From Melaminivora sp034675505 (GTDB lineage: Bacteria; Pseudomonadota; Gammaproteobacteria; Burkholderiales; Burkholderiaceae_C), in contig JAUCDD010000025.1 in assembly GCA_034675505.1 (NCBI GenBank), positions 1 to 64,000 of the forward strand: 64,000 bases of DNA. The letters are read 5' to 3'. Numbering within the stretch: position 1 is the first letter of the stretch; every line of letters starts with the position of its first letter. The translations under genes and the position numbers were made by a program. Shown one piece after another: positions 54,613 to 63,487 of the stretch. The notes under the pieces are model-generated. The model had not been told where the DNA came from. It saw only the letters and a list, made by a program, of their open reading frames with translations, and made no database searches.

Positions 54613-56892
54613 TCAAAAATCCGCCACCACCGACACGTGCACGCTGCGCCCCGGCTGCGTCCAGGCGTCGTTGGTGGCCGACGATGCCGCCAGGCCGTAC
54701 ACGTCGGGCCACAGCCAGTATTTGCGGTTGGCGAGGTTGTGCAGCGCCAGGTTCAGTCGCAGGTCCTTCCCCACGCGCCACTGCACCGAGGCGTCCAGCA
54801 CCGTGGCCGAGGGGAGGGTGAACTGCGTGTTGGGCGGCTTGACGGCGGTGGAGCTGTCGATGTCCTGGCCCCGCTTGGCCGCGTGGTGGCGCGCATCGAG
54901 CGCGAAGCCCCAGGCGGCGCGCTCGTACTGCAGGCCCAGGGCCAGCTGCGCCGGGTCGATGGAGTTCAGCGGCTGGCCGGTGTCCAGGTTGCTGCCGTGC
55001 GCACGGCCGTAGGCGGCGCGGCCGGACAGCCTGCCGCCCGCGACCTGGCCCCAGTCGTAGCGGCCCTTGACCTCGAAGCCGGAGATGCGCGCGCGCTCCA
55101 GGTTGATGGCCTGGAACACGCGCGGGTCCTGGGCGCTGCCGCTGCCGCGGATCAGCGCGGCGTCCATGATCAGGTTGGAGTAGCGGTTGCTGAACACCGA
55201 GGCGTCCAGGTGCAGCCGCTGCAGCCGCCCGCGCACGCCCCATTCCACGCCGCGGCTCTTTTCCGGCTTCAGGCTGCCGTTGGGCAGGATGACGACCTGC
55301 TCGGCCAGGTTCTCGAAGTAGCCGTTGACCTGCCCCGCCTCCGGGGCGCGAAAGCCCGTGGCGTACTGGCCGAACACGCTCCACTCGGGCGTGGCGCGGT
55401 ACAGCACGCCGAACTTGGGGCTCACGGCCGAGCCGGACAGGGACTGGCCCGGCTGCCTGGCCGGGGGGTAGAAGCCGGCCTGGCTGGTCACGTCCAGCGC
55501 GAAGCGGTCCAGGCGCAGGCCGGGCGTGAGGCTCCAGTTGCCGGCGATGGACTCGCCCTGCACATACAGCGCGCTGCTGGTCTCGCGCGTGTCCGGGAAG
55601 CGCTTGAGCGGGAAGACCTCCGGCGGCGCCGGGTTCAGGCCGCCGTAGAGGTTGGTGATGCGGCTGCTCACGTGGTCGAAGCCATAGGTGAGCTGGTGCG
55701 CCCAGCCGCCCGTGCGCAGCAGCTTGCCGGCCTGCACGCCGGCCTGCCAGGTCTGCTCGTCATAGCGGTTGTCGCGGATGCGCAGCGGCAGCGCCTGGCG
55801 CACGCTGGTGCCGACCTGGCGCGAGTCCGCCTTTTGAAAGGCCAGCGTGGCCTGCACCTGGTCCGCTAAAGGCGCGTCCAGCTCGAAGCGGGCATTCCAG
55901 CCCAGGCGGTCGCGCTGCATGCTGCGCTCGGACGATTCGCCGGTGATGGCGCCGGCGGTCTGCGCCGGCGTGCCGACAAGCGGCAGCGGCGCGCGGCTGG
56001 ACAGCAGCTCTATGCCCTGCTTGCGCTCAACGTGCTCCAGCGTGAAGACGTGGCGCTGGCCGGCATCCGGCGCCAGCACCACCTTGCCCAGCACGGCATC
56101 GTCGCGGTCGCGCTGCGGGTTGGGGCGCGTGCGGCGGCTGTCGGGGGTGTCCACGTCGCCGCGGTTGTCCAGCTCGTGCGCGCGGCGCGTGCTGGCGGTC
56201 ACCATCCATTGCAGCCCCTCGCCGGCCTGGCCGGCTAGGGTGCCGGCGAGCGAGCGGCCATGGTTGTCGCCGCCGTAGCCGGCGGCGATGCGCCCGGCAA
56301 GGGCCTTGTCCGGCTGGCCGTCCCGGCCCTTCAGGAAGTCGCCCGGCTCGTAGGTGATGAAGTGCACCAGCCCGGCCATGCCGTCCGAGCCGTACAGGGC
56401 CGACGCCGGCCCGCGCACCACCTCGACCCGCTTGACCAGCTCCAGCGACAGCGATTCGCGGTCGAACACCGTGGTGCGGAAGGCGTAGCTGCGCGGCAGG
56501 CGCACGCCATCGACCAGCAGCAGCACCCGGTTGCCGCCCAGGCCGCGGATGTTGATGCCGGTGTTGCCGTCGCGCCCGGTGGCCGAGGTCACGCCGGTGA
56601 CGGAAAAGCGCGAGGGCAGCAGCTTGACCGAGGTGTTGGGCAGCTCCTGCAGCGCCTCGCGCACGTTGCGCACCTGGCCGTCGCCCAAGGCGCGCGCGTC
56701 GATCACGTCATACGACAGCGGCAGCTCGTCGGCCACCTGCTCGTGGCGCGAGCCGCTGACCACGACCTCGGGCAGCGCGGCCAGCGCGTCGGCCGGCCGG
56801 GCCTGGGCGGCGGCCAGCTGCAGGCAGGCCAGCGCCACGAGAAAGCCCAGGCGCCTGTGCGCCCGGGGCGGGGGCATCGAAAACACATGCAT
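54613..56892 (-). CDS. TonB-dependent outer-membrane receptor
   Basis: 759 residues. Signal peptide, plug domain (about 45-160: PEVVVSGSRHEQVADELPLSYDVIDA, INIRGLGGNRVLLLVDGVRLPRS, VEVVRGPASALYGSDGMAGLVHFIT) and a 22-strand barrel ending in Phe (SVVADF). The pattern matches the hemoglobin/transferrin/lactoferrin receptor subfamily, but no TonB-ExbBD or heme genes are nearby. Iron, heme or copper are possible cargoes. Divergent from nirS across a 270-nt region with an FNR-type site. ATG 56892 gives MHVFSMPPPRAHRRLGFLV; ATG nine bases downstream is equally possible. Confidence 0.9.
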   Translation of the reverse strand: MHVFSMPPPRAHRRLGFLVALACLQLAAAQARPADALAALPEVVVSGSRHEQVADELPLSYDVIDARALGDGQVRNVREALQELPNTSVKLLPSRFSVTGVTSATGRDGNTGINIRGLGGNRVLLLVDGVRLPRSYAFRTTVFDRESLSLELVKRVEVVRGPASALYGSDGMAGLVHFITYEPGDFLKGRDGQPDKALAGRIAAGYGGDNHGRSLAGTLAGQAGEGLQWMVTASTRRAHELDNRGDVDTPDSRRTRPNPQRDRDDAVLGKVVLAPDAGQRHVFTLEHVERKQGIELLSSRAPLPLVGTPAQTAGAITGESSERSMQRDRLGWNARFELDAPLADQVQATLAFQKADSRQVGTSVRQALPLRIRDNRYDEQTWQAGVQAGKLLRTGGWAHQLTYGFDHVSSRITNLYGGLNPAPPEVFPLKRFPDTRETSSALYVQGESIAGNWSLTPGLRLDRFALDVTSQAGFYPPARQPGQSLSGSAVSPKFGVLYRATPEWSVFGQYATGFRAPEAGQVNGYFENLAEQVVILPNGSLKPEKSRGVEWGVRGRLQRLHLDASVFSNRYSNLIMDAALIRGSGSAQDPRVFQAINLERARISGFEVKGRYDWGQVAGGRLSGRAAYGRAHGSNLDTGQPLNSIDPAQLALGLQYERAAWGFALDARHHAAKRGQDIDSSTAVKPPNTQFTLPSATVLDASVQWRVGKDLRLNLALHNLANRKYWLWPDVYGLAASSATNDAWTQPGRSVHVSVVADF

Positions 56893-56996
56893 GACACGCT
56901 CCAACTACGGGAAAACCATGTATTGCAGCCATTATTGGGTTCTTGACAACGGCGTTGATGCATGGTTTGGCGCAAGCGCTTGTATTTCTGGAGTGT

Positions 56997-57010
56997 TTGA
57001 TTTGTATCAG
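56997..57010. promoter_or_regulatory. FNR/DNR-type anaerobic regulator box
   Basis: TTGAT-TTGT-ATCAG: 9 of the 10 half-site positions of the FNR consensus TTGAT-N4-ATCAA. It lies 152 nt before the nirS start and 105 nt before the TonB receptor start. Expected to respond to low oxygen or NO through FNR/DNR/NNR proteins. Confidence 0.7.
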
Positions 57011-57162
57011 CCCGCAGCGGCATGGGCGCAGGGAATATGACGCCAACGCCTGTTGTATTTCGCACGCCGCAGCCCGCAACAGGACGTTCTGGCAAGGGGA
57101 CTTTCCCTGGCTGGCAGCTCCCAGGTACGGGGCCGCGGCGCACAGACACAAGGAGTCGCCTC

Positions 57163-58884
57163 ATGAAAACCCGCACGCTGGCGCGCCTCACGGCGCTGGC
57201 CCTGTCCACCCTGGCCATGGGCGCCATGGCCCAGCACGACAAGGACGTCTCCAGGACGGAGCTGAACTACCAGGCGGGCTCATCGCCCCTGGCCGACGTG
57301 CCCATGTACCAGAGCGCCAACCCCAAGGCGCCCAAGATGACGCAGGCGGAATTCGACCGGGCGCGCCAGATCTACTTTGAGCGCTGCGCCGGCTGCCACG
57401 GCGTGCTGAGGAAGGGCGCCACCGGCAAGCCGCTCACGCCCGACGTCACGCTGCCCAAGGGCACGGACTACCTGAAGGTGTTCATCGCCTACGGCTCGCC
57501 CGCCGGCATGCCCAACTGGCAGACCTCGGGCGAGATGGACGAGGCCACCGTGGACATGATGGCGCGCTACATCCAGCAAGACCCTCCCACACCGCCCGAG
57601 TGGAGCATGCAGGACGCCAGGAACACCTGGAAGGTGATCGTGCCGCCCGAGGCGCGCCCGAAGAAGAAGATGAACCGGTACAACCTGGACAACATCTTTT
57701 CGACCACGCTGCGCGACACCGGCGAGGTGGCGCTGATCGACGGCGACACCAAGGAGATCATCAACATCGTCAAGACCGGCTACGCGGTGCACATCTCGCG
57801 CATGTCGGCCTCGGGGCGCTACCTGTTCGTGATCGGGCGCGACGGCAAGATCAACATGATCGACCTGTGGATGGAAAAGCCCGACAACGTGGCCGAAGTG
57901 CGCGTGGGCCTGGAGGCGCGCTCGGTCGACACCTCCAAGTTCAAGGGCTACGAGGACAAGCTGGCGATCGCCGGCGCCTACTGGCCGCCCCAGTACACCA
58001 TCATGGACGGCAACACGCTGGAGCCGCTCAAGATCGTCTCCACCCGCGGCATGGTGGTGGGCACGCAGGAGTACCACCCGGAGCCGCGCGTGGCCTCCAT
58101 CGTGGCCTCGCACTACAAGCCCGAGTTCCTGGTCAACGTCAAGGAAACCGGCAAGACCATGCTGGTGGACTACTCCAACCTGAAGGCGCTCAAGACCACC
58201 GAGATCGGCTCGGCCCCCTTCCTGCATGACGGCGGCTGGGATGCGAGCAAGCGCTACTTCATGGTGGCCGCCAACAACAGCAACAAGATCGCCGCCATCG
58301 ACGCCAAGGACGGCAAGCTGGCCGGCCTGACCGAGGTTGGCAAGATTCCCCACCCCGGGCGCGGCGCCAACTTCACCCACCCCAAGTACGGCCCGGTGTG
58401 GGCCACCGGGCACCTGGGCGACGAAACCATCTCGCTGATCGGCACAGACCCGAAGAAGTACCCGCAGCACGCCTTCAAGGAAGTGGCCAAGCTCACCGGC
58501 CCGGGCGGCGGCGCGCTGTTCATCAAGACCCACCCCAAGTCCAGCAACCTGTGGTCCGACACGCCGCTCAACCCCGACCCCAAGGTGTCGCAGGCCGTGG
58601 TGGTGTTCGACATCAAGAACCTGGACAAGGGCTTCAAGACCCTGCCGATCGCCGAGTGGGCCGGCCTGGCCGACGACGGCGGCGCCAAGCGCGTCACCCA
58701 GCCCGAGTACAACAAGGCGGGCGACGAGGTGTGGTTTGCCGTGTGGTCGGCCAAGGACAAGCAAAGCGCCCTGGTCGTGGTGGACGACAAGACGCTCAAG
58801 CTCAAGAAGGTCATCAAGGACCCGCGCCTGATCACTCCCACCGGCCACTTCAACGTCTACAACACGCAGCACGACGTGTACTGA
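57163..58884 (+). CDS. nirS: Cytochrome cd1 nitrite reductase NirS
   Basis: Periplasmic NO-forming nitrite reductase of denitrification, homodimer with heme c and heme d1. 573 residues. Signal peptide (LTALALSTLAMGAMAQ). Cytochrome c domain about 60-145 with C75-A-G-C78-H79. The eight-bladed d1 propeller follows: VVPPEARPKKKMNRYNLDNIF, YAVHISRMSASGRYLFVIGRDGKINMIDLW, GHLGDETISLIG, LFIKTHPKSSNLWSDTPLN (conserved active-site His region) and TPTGHFNVYNTQHDVY at the end. AGGAG lies 7 nt before ATG. No nirE/J/F/D/L/H or cytochrome genes follow; the d1 biosynthesis genes must be elsewhere. Confidence 0.96.
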   Translation: MKTRTLARLTALALSTLAMGAMAQHDKDVSRTELNYQAGSSPLADVPMYQSANPKAPKMTQAEFDRARQIYFERCAGCHGVLRKGATGKPLTPDVTLPKGTDYLKVFIAYGSPAGMPNWQTSGEMDEATVDMMARYIQQDPPTPPEWSMQDARNTWKVIVPPEARPKKKMNRYNLDNIFSTTLRDTGEVALIDGDTKEIINIVKTGYAVHISRMSASGRYLFVIGRDGKINMIDLWMEKPDNVAEVRVGLEARSVDTSKFKGYEDKLAIAGAYWPPQYTIMDGNTLEPLKIVSTRGMVVGTQEYHPEPRVASIVASHYKPEFLVNVKETGKTMLVDYSNLKALKTTEIGSAPFLHDGGWDASKRYFMVAANNSNKIAAIDAKDGKLAGLTEVGKIPHPGRGANFTHPKYGPVWATGHLGDETISLIGTDPKKYPQHAFKEVAKLTGPGGGALFIKTHPKSSNLWSDTPLNPDPKVSQAVVVFDIKNLDKGFKTLPIAEWAGLADDGGAKRVTQPEYNKAGDEVWFAVWSAKDKQSALVVVDDKTLKLKKVIKDPRLITPTGHFNVYNTQHDVY

Positions 58885-58891
58885 CGGCCGC

Positions 58892-58922
58892 CGCCCTCCC
58901 GCTCCGCCCGTGCGGGAGGGCG
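58892..58922 (+). terminator. Hairpin after nirS
   Basis: CGCCCTCCCGC and its exact complement with a 9-base loop, 8 nt after the nirS stop. No T run follows, so efficiency is uncertain. Confidence 0.5.
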
Positions 58923-58929
58923 CGGCGCT

Positions 58930-58990
58930 ACTGAAAACATAGCTACATGCCGGCCATCCACGCCGGCATGTGCCGTTTCTGGCTGTATTT
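58930..58990 (-). repeat. Dispersed GCTAT-type repeat, inverted copy with perfect hairpin
   Basis: CTGAAAACATAGCT, then ACATGCCGGC and its exact complement (58945-58954 and 58962-58971) around a 7-base loop, then GTTTCTGG. Between convergent nirS and the EamA gene. Confidence 0.5.
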
Positions 58991-58992
58991 CG

Positions 58993-59877
58993 CTATTTTT
59001 TGCCGCCGGACGGCCACAGCACCGACGCAATCGCCAGCGCCATCAGCCCCACGGCCGCCCAGTCCTGCCAGCGCAGCACCTCGGACAGCCACAGCGCGCC
59101 GCTGAACACGCCAATCACCGGGATCAGCATCACGCTCAGGGTCGAGGCCACGGGCGGCAGCGTGCGCGCCAGGAAGAACCAGGCCGTCTGCGCAAAACCC
59201 AGCGCCAGCAGCCCGTTGTAGACGATGGCCAGCAGCGCCGGCGCGCCCGGCCGGTGCCAGGCCTGGTGCTCGAACGCCACGGCCAGCAGCGTCAGCACCG
59301 CGCAGGTGATGGCCACCATCCAGAACGACAGCGTGAGCAGCGGCACCGGCAGCTGCACCCGGCGCAGCAGCTGCGTGCCCAGCGCCCAGAAGGCCGCCGA
59401 GGTGAGCATCAGCCCCACGCCCAGGCTGCTCGCGCCCAGCATGCCCACCTCGTGCCACAGCAGCAGCACCACGCCCAGGGCCGCCGCCGCCACGCCGGCC
59501 CAGGCGCGCGCGCCCAGCCGGTCGCCAAACAGCACGCTGCCCAGCAGCGCCGAGAAAATCGGCATGGTGTAGCCCAGGATGGCCGCCCGCCCGCTGGACA
59601 GCCGCGGGATCGCCAGGATCATCAGCACATGCCAGGCCACCATGTTGGTGGCCGCCAGCAGCAGCACCCGCGGCCAGTGCGCACGGGCGATGGCAAACGG
59701 CGCTCCCTGCTGCACCAGCACCAGCCCCAGCACCGGCAGCCCCAGCCACAGCGAGGCCATGCGAAAAGTCAGCGGCGGCACATCCGCCACGCCCAGCTTC
59801 ATGATCGGCCAGTTCAGGCCCCACACCAGGGTCAGCAGGGCGAGCAGGACGAGTTGGCGGCGGGATAGGGCAGGCAT
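58993..59877 (-). CDS. EamA/DMT family transporter
   Basis: 294 residues, ten membrane helices in two EamA repeats (LTLVWGLNWPIMKLGVADVPPLTFRMASL; LLALGFAQTAWFFLARTLPPVASTLSVMLIPVIGVFSGALWLSE). Drug/metabolite efflux or uptake; the substrate is unknown. ATG 59877 chosen; one seven codons upstream is possible. Stop abuts the repeat copy. Confidence 0.9.
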   Translation of the reverse strand: MPALSRRQLVLLALLTLVWGLNWPIMKLGVADVPPLTFRMASLWLGLPVLGLVLVQQGAPFAIARAHWPRVLLLAATNMVAWHVLMILAIPRLSSGRAAILGYTMPIFSALLGSVLFGDRLGARAWAGVAAAALGVVLLLWHEVGMLGASSLGVGLMLTSAAFWALGTQLLRRVQLPVPLLTLSFWMVAITCAVLTLLAVAFEHQAWHRPGAPALLAIVYNGLLALGFAQTAWFFLARTLPPVASTLSVMLIPVIGVFSGALWLSEVLRWQDWAAVGLMALAIASVLWPSGGKK

Positions 59878-60029
59878 GGGGCGCGATTGTGCCGGCATGC
59901 GCTAGGGTGCGGGTGCTGCTCGCGGGGCAGGGGGGCGTGGGCGGGGGCAGAGACGGAGAAATACGAGGCCGGAGCTGATCAGCAGGGGGCGCCAGGGGGA
60001 ATTGGAACCTGACCCCGATAAGCCCCTAT

Positions 60030-60806
60030 TTACTGAAATCCTCCAACAGGTGCGTATCCTATGATATCGGCTTGATCATTAAGCAATACGACCCAACTGT
60101 CCAAATGTTTTTTGCTCACCAACGGGAGGTAATAAATCTTTTCATATGAAACATCCAAATTCTGGAGAGAATTATCTAAGATATCTTGTTGGGTAATTTT
60201 CGAGGTGAGCATTAGCGCGCTCAGCGGCTTCATTGTTTTTATGATTGTTGGCCGGCTTTTATTATATTCTTGCCACCAACTTGGCCTCCCGCTGGGCTCT
60301 AGGCCTGCTAGAGATAAGGCGATACTACGTAACGTCTCTGTTCCATCTGTGGATACGCGTGTGCCTAATAAAATTGGGCCGGACCAAGAAAGAGATCTCC
60401 ATTTCGACTCTGCATTGGGGAGGTCTTCTATATCGACATCGACGGCTGAAACCACTACAAAACGGTCAGCCTCAAACGCGATGACTACTGGACGCGCTCG
60501 GCTAATAAAATATAAATTACAACCTAAAATCGAGAGTTGGAGAAAAATAATTAAGAGAAGATCCAGCGATAGTTCGCGTTTGGTTTTTTTTGGATTAAAC
60601 AGTATGCTTGTTAAAAAAGGGCCGCAAACAATATGAGAGCCGATTAGTAGCGCAAACAACGTTCTTCCGCCAGACAATTCGTCCAATGGGTGCGGAAACC
60701 AAGCCTTAAAAACCACGAAAAAAATCGCAGCACCAATTAAAAGACTAACGCTTAAATGAATAATGGTGGCAAATAACGATGCGCAGAGGCGATTTTTAGT
60801 ATGCAT
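60030..60806 (-). CDS. TfpX/TfpZ-type pilin accessory protein
   Basis: 258 residues, AT-richer than its neighbours. Three or four membrane helices in the N-terminal half (ATIIHLSVSLLIGAAIFFVVF, LFALLIGSHIVCGPFLTSILF, LLLIIFLQLSILGCNLYFI) with the TfpX/TfpZ signature DELSGGRTLFALLIGSHIVCGP and the SLxxxLxxIxFLQ stretch, then a soluble part ending in PLVSKKHLDSWVVLLNDQADIIGY. In Moraxella and Pseudomonas such proteins are required for assembly of their neighbouring pilin. It follows the pilin gene after a terminator hairpin. Confidence 0.88.
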   Translation of the reverse strand: MHTKNRLCASLFATIIHLSVSLLIGAAIFFVVFKAWFPHPLDELSGGRTLFALLIGSHIVCGPFLTSILFNPKKTKRELSLDLLLIIFLQLSILGCNLYFISRARPVVIAFEADRFVVVSAVDVDIEDLPNAESKWRSLSWSGPILLGTRVSTDGTETLRSIALSLAGLEPSGRPSWWQEYNKSRPTIIKTMKPLSALMLTSKITQQDILDNSLQNLDVSYEKIYYLPLVSKKHLDSWVVLLNDQADIIGYAPVGGFQ

Positions 60807-60815
60807 GCCATAATT

Positions 60816-60852
60816 AAAAAAAAGGAATCCGCATTAAGCGGATTCCTTTTTT
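60816..60852 (-). terminator. Terminator between pilin and tfpX
   Basis: GGAATCCGC and its complement GCGGATTCC around ATTAA, with A run on one side and T run on the other, so it can act on both strands. It would end most pilin transcription and let a little pass to the accessory gene. Confidence 0.8.
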
Positions 60853-60869
60853 AAAAAATTTAAATTTTA

Positions 60870-61415
60870 TTAACGGCACTCACCTGGGGCATATTTATTC
60901 AACAGCGTCCCTGCTGTGCCGAATCCTGCCGCTCCAGCAGCCTTGCAACGCCACTTAATTTGAGCGGTAGGTGTGGGCAATGGAGTCGTTGCAACAGCTG
61001 TTGTGAGTGCCGCTCCGCCTGTGCCTACAACGTCTGAGCCGCCTGTGTACGGCGAGACGATTAGAGTTCCGTTTCCTGCCGCAGCTGTGGTTGTGGCGGT
61101 AATAACGCCAGTAGTTCCGGAGAGAACAACGGTGGTAACATTCTTGCTGTTTACGGTTGTGGTACCGTTGTTAATGCCAGTTGCGGGGGTTGTGCCGTAG
61201 CCCTCGGCATATCCGAAGGCGCCACTAGTTGCATTGGTGTTGGCTGCCAATTTTGCGTCTGCAATGAAGCCCATAGCTTCTGCAACACGGGCGCGCACCG
61301 TATAGTCCTGATACGCCGGCAACGCCACAGCCGCCAAAATACCAATAATCGCCACCACGATCATCAGTTCGATCAGGGTAAAACCCTTTTGCACAGAACG
61401 CATCGTACGTTTCAT
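60870..61415 (-). CDS. pilA: Type IV major pilin
   Basis: 181 residues. Class IIIa leader with cleavage between Gly and Phe: SVQKG/FTLIELMIVVAIIGILAAVALPAYQDYTVRARVAEAM, including the conserved Glu at position 5 of the mature protein. Mature body Thr/Ala/Gly-rich, with disulfide-loop cysteines in IKWRCKAAGAAG and YAPGECR at the C-terminus (D-region). AGGAGG is about 7 nt upstream of the ATG. Surface pilin for adhesion, twitching and DNA uptake. Base composition and accessory gene suggest a transferred pilin cassette. Confidence 0.93.
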   Translation of the reverse strand: MKRTMRSVQKGFTLIELMIVVAIIGILAAVALPAYQDYTVRARVAEAMGFIADAKLAANTNATSGAFGYAEGYGTTPATGINNGTTTVNSKNVTTVVLSGTTGVITATTTAAAGNGTLIVSPYTGGSDVVGTGGAALTTAVATTPLPTPTAQIKWRCKAAGAAGFGTAGTLLNKYAPGECR

Positions 61416-61507
61416 GATTTCCTCCTCGGAGTGAATGAATGAATAAATAAGCAAACACCCGCAGCAAGAACGCAGAAGAGAAAAAAGCGCGGGCTGGCTG
61501 GAGTGCA

Positions 61508-61522
61508 GCAGGGATCGTGCCA
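61508..61522 (-). promoter_or_regulatory. Sigma-54-type promoter of the pilin gene
   Basis: Minus strand TGGCAC-GATCC-CTGC, compared with consensus TGGCAC-N5-TTGC: one mismatch, spacing exact. It would start transcription about 80 nt before the pilin ATG. Sigma-54 with PilR control is established for pilA in Pseudomonas; the site here is inference. The rest of the 440-nt gap (61416-61855) shows only a repeat copy. Confidence 0.65.
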
Positions 61523-61689
61523 GTTACATCTGGCGGCCGGGTGCTGCCGTGGCGGCGGTTCGTCCTGCCAGCCGGGCGCAAGACGTCCCGGCAGCGTCCC
61601 TGCGCCGGCGGGGCTGCCAATTTTGTATGCCCTGCCTGTCCCTGGCGCTCCGCGCTGCGCCTTGTGCGCGCATCGGCCCGGAGGCCCCA

Positions 61690-61770
61690 AATCCGGCCCT
61701 GGAGGCACAAATTGGGTCAAATTGGCATCTTGCCGGCGCCAATGAACGAGAGTTTGCTATTAAAAAATGA
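61690..61770 (+). repeat. Dispersed GCTAT-type repeat, intergenic copy
   Basis: AAATTGGGTCAAATTGGC, ATCTTGCCGGCGCCAATG, then GTTTGCTATTAAAAAATG. In the 440-nt gap before the FHA gene's 3' end. Confidence 0.55.
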
Positions 61771-61855
61771 CTTCACGCGCTGCACAGGGGCAGCGTGGGC
61801 GGGCCTGGCCGTGCGCCCGGGTGGCGCTGCTGGCTGCCTGCGGCCCAGGGGCTGC

Positions 61856-62545
61856 CTAGCCCTGCACGAACTCCATCTCCGTGCCCGCCAGCGCGATACG
61901 GTCGCCGCCCTTGAGGGGAACGGCCGCGGCGCCCAGGAGGGCGCCGTTGAGCAGGGGCACGTGCTCGCCCTCGACGTGCGCCAGCACGAAGCCGTGGGGG
62001 CGGCGGGTGATGGAGGCGACCGAGACGCCGGGCTTGCCCAGGGTGGTGACGACCTTGGTCAGCACGACTTCGCGCCCGGCGGCGGGGCCGGAGGTGACGC
62101 GCACTGCGGCCTGCAGGACGGGAGGCGGGGGATGCGGCGGCGCGGCGTGCGCGGGTGCGGGCGCGGCGCCCATGGCTGCACCGGCGGCGGGCGCCGCGGT
62201 CGGCGCTGCCATGCCCGGGCGCATGAACAGGGTCTTTTCGTAGTCGGGCTGTGCCTCCTCGGCCAGGTAGCGCAGCCTGTACTTGCCCACCTCCACCGTG
62301 TCGCCGCTGCGCAGCGCCTGGCGCTGGGCGGGCTGGCCGTTGACGGTGGTGCCGTTGGTGCTGCCCAGGTCCTCGACCGCCGCGCTGCCGTCCGGCGCCA
62401 GCAGGAAGACGGCGTGCTCGCCGCTCACCGCCAGGTGGTCGATCACGATGTCGTTGTACGGGCGCCGGCCGATGGTGGTGCGCTCCTTGGTGAGCGGGAC
62501 TTCCTTGATGACGACTCCATCAATGGTGACGACCATTCGGGGCAT
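61856..62545 (-). CDS. FHA domain protein
   Basis: 229 residues. The N-terminal forkhead-associated domain (TTIGRRPYNDIVIDHLAVSGEHAVFLL...VEDLGSTNGTTVNG) carries the conserved GR, SxxH and NG residues that bind phosphothreonine. A Pro/Ala linker follows (about 110-145), then a second, degenerate FHA-like fold (TLGKPGVSVASITRRPHGFVLAHVEGEHVPLLNGALLG). Its gene starts 81 nt after the stop of the PP2C phosphatase gene on the same strand. No Ser/Thr kinase is in the window. The partner is unknown. Confidence 0.9.
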   Translation of the reverse strand: MPRMVVTIDGVVIKEVPLTKERTTIGRRPYNDIVIDHLAVSGEHAVFLLAPDGSAAVEDLGSTNGTTVNGQPAQRQALRSGDTVEVGKYRLRYLAEEAQPDYEKTLFMRPGMAAPTAAPAAGAAMGAAPAPAHAAPPHPPPPVLQAAVRVTSGPAAGREVVLTKVVTTLGKPGVSVASITRRPHGFVLAHVEGEHVPLLNGALLGAAAVPLKGGDRIALAGTEMEFVQG

Positions 62546-62626
62546 GTTGGGTGTTCCTTGGACGGCGGTTCGGTGAGGGCGGAGGGACGATTTTCGGAAA
62601 CGAAATGTAGCTGCTGGCGGCCCGGC

Positions 62627-63487
62627 CTAGGCATCGGTGCGGCGGTTGTTGCCGTGGCCCTGCAACAGGCGCGCCATCAGGCCGGGGGGGGCGCCGGGCC
62701 CGGCCTGGGCGGGGGCCGCCGCTGTCGGCGCGGCCGCCACCTGGGCCAGCACCACGCTGATGTTGTCGCGCCCGCCCAGGGCGTTGGCCAGCGCCACCAG
62801 GCGGCGGGCTTTTTCGGGCAGGGGCAGGTCCTGGTGGGCCAGCTCCTGCAGGTCGTGGGGCTGCATCTGGTCGGTCAGGCCGTCCGAGCACAGCAGGTAC
62901 AGGTCGCCGGGCTGGACGCGGTGCTGGTGCACTTCCAGCTGCGCCGCGCTTTCCACGCCCAGGGCGCGGGTGACCAGGTTGCGCTGCACCGAGTGCGCGG
63001 CCTGCTGCGCGGTGATCAGGCCGGCATCGACCTGCTCCTGCAGCCAGGAGTGGTCGTGCGTGAGTTGCTCCAGCGCGCCGGCGCGCAGCCGGTAGCCGCG
63101 CGAGTCGCCGATGTGGCCCAGGACCAGCCAGTCGCCGTGGAACACGCCGGCCACCAGCGTCGTGCCCATGCCGGCGTAGGCGGCGTGGGCCAGCGCCGCG
63201 CCCAGGATGGCGTGGTTGGCCTGCTGGGCGCTGTCCTCCAGCGCGCGGGCCACCGCGCCGGGCGTGGCGGTGTGGCCCTCGGGGCTGTTGAGCCATTGCG
63301 ACATGTGCGCGCCGATGTGGTCTATGGCCAGGGTGCTGGCGACTTCGCCGGCGTTGTAGCCGCCCATGCCGTCGGCCAGCAGCATCAGGCCGCAGCGGGC
63401 ATGCACGGCCACCGCGTCCTCGTTCTGGGCGCGCACCCGACCCGTATCGGTCAAGGCATGGAACTCGGGGCGGGGCGTCAAGGCCAT
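62627..63487 (-). CDS. PP2C-family serine/threonine protein phosphatase
   Basis: 286 residues. PP2C motifs: TDTGRVRAQNEDAVAV, LMLLADGMGGYNAGEVAS (metal-binding DGMGG), MGTTLVAGV, LGHIGDSRGYRL, LCSDGLTDQM, and GGRDNISVVLAQV. Removes phosphate from Ser/Thr with Mn2+/Mg2+; soluble. ATG 63487 chosen as it lies right before the conserved N-terminus; an in-frame upstream start would add 23 residues. Together with the FHA protein, a small phospho-signalling pair. Confidence 0.92.
   Translation of the reverse strand: MALTPRPEFHALTDTGRVRAQNEDAVAVHARCGLMLLADGMGGYNAGEVASTLAIDHIGAHMSQWLNSPEGHTATPGAVARALEDSAQQANHAILGAALAHAAYAGMGTTLVAGVFHGDWLVLGHIGDSRGYRLRAGALEQLTHDHSWLQEQVDAGLITAQQAAHSVQRNLVTRALGVESAAQLEVHQHRVQPGDLYLLCSDGLTDQMQPHDLQELAHQDLPLPEKARRLVALANALGGRDNISVVLAQVAAAPTAAAPAQAGPGAPPGLMARLLQGHGNNRRTDA

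Noticed and set aside
58945..58971. Perfect inverted repeat after nirS as insertion-sequence end
   Set aside because: It lies inside a copy of the dispersed repeat, with no transposase or target duplication visible.
59990..60030. Possible mobile-element boundary before the AT-rich pilin region (GAATTGGAACCTGACCCCG)
   Set aside because: No matching sequence on the other side of the AT-rich region and no recombinase gene; could not be supported.
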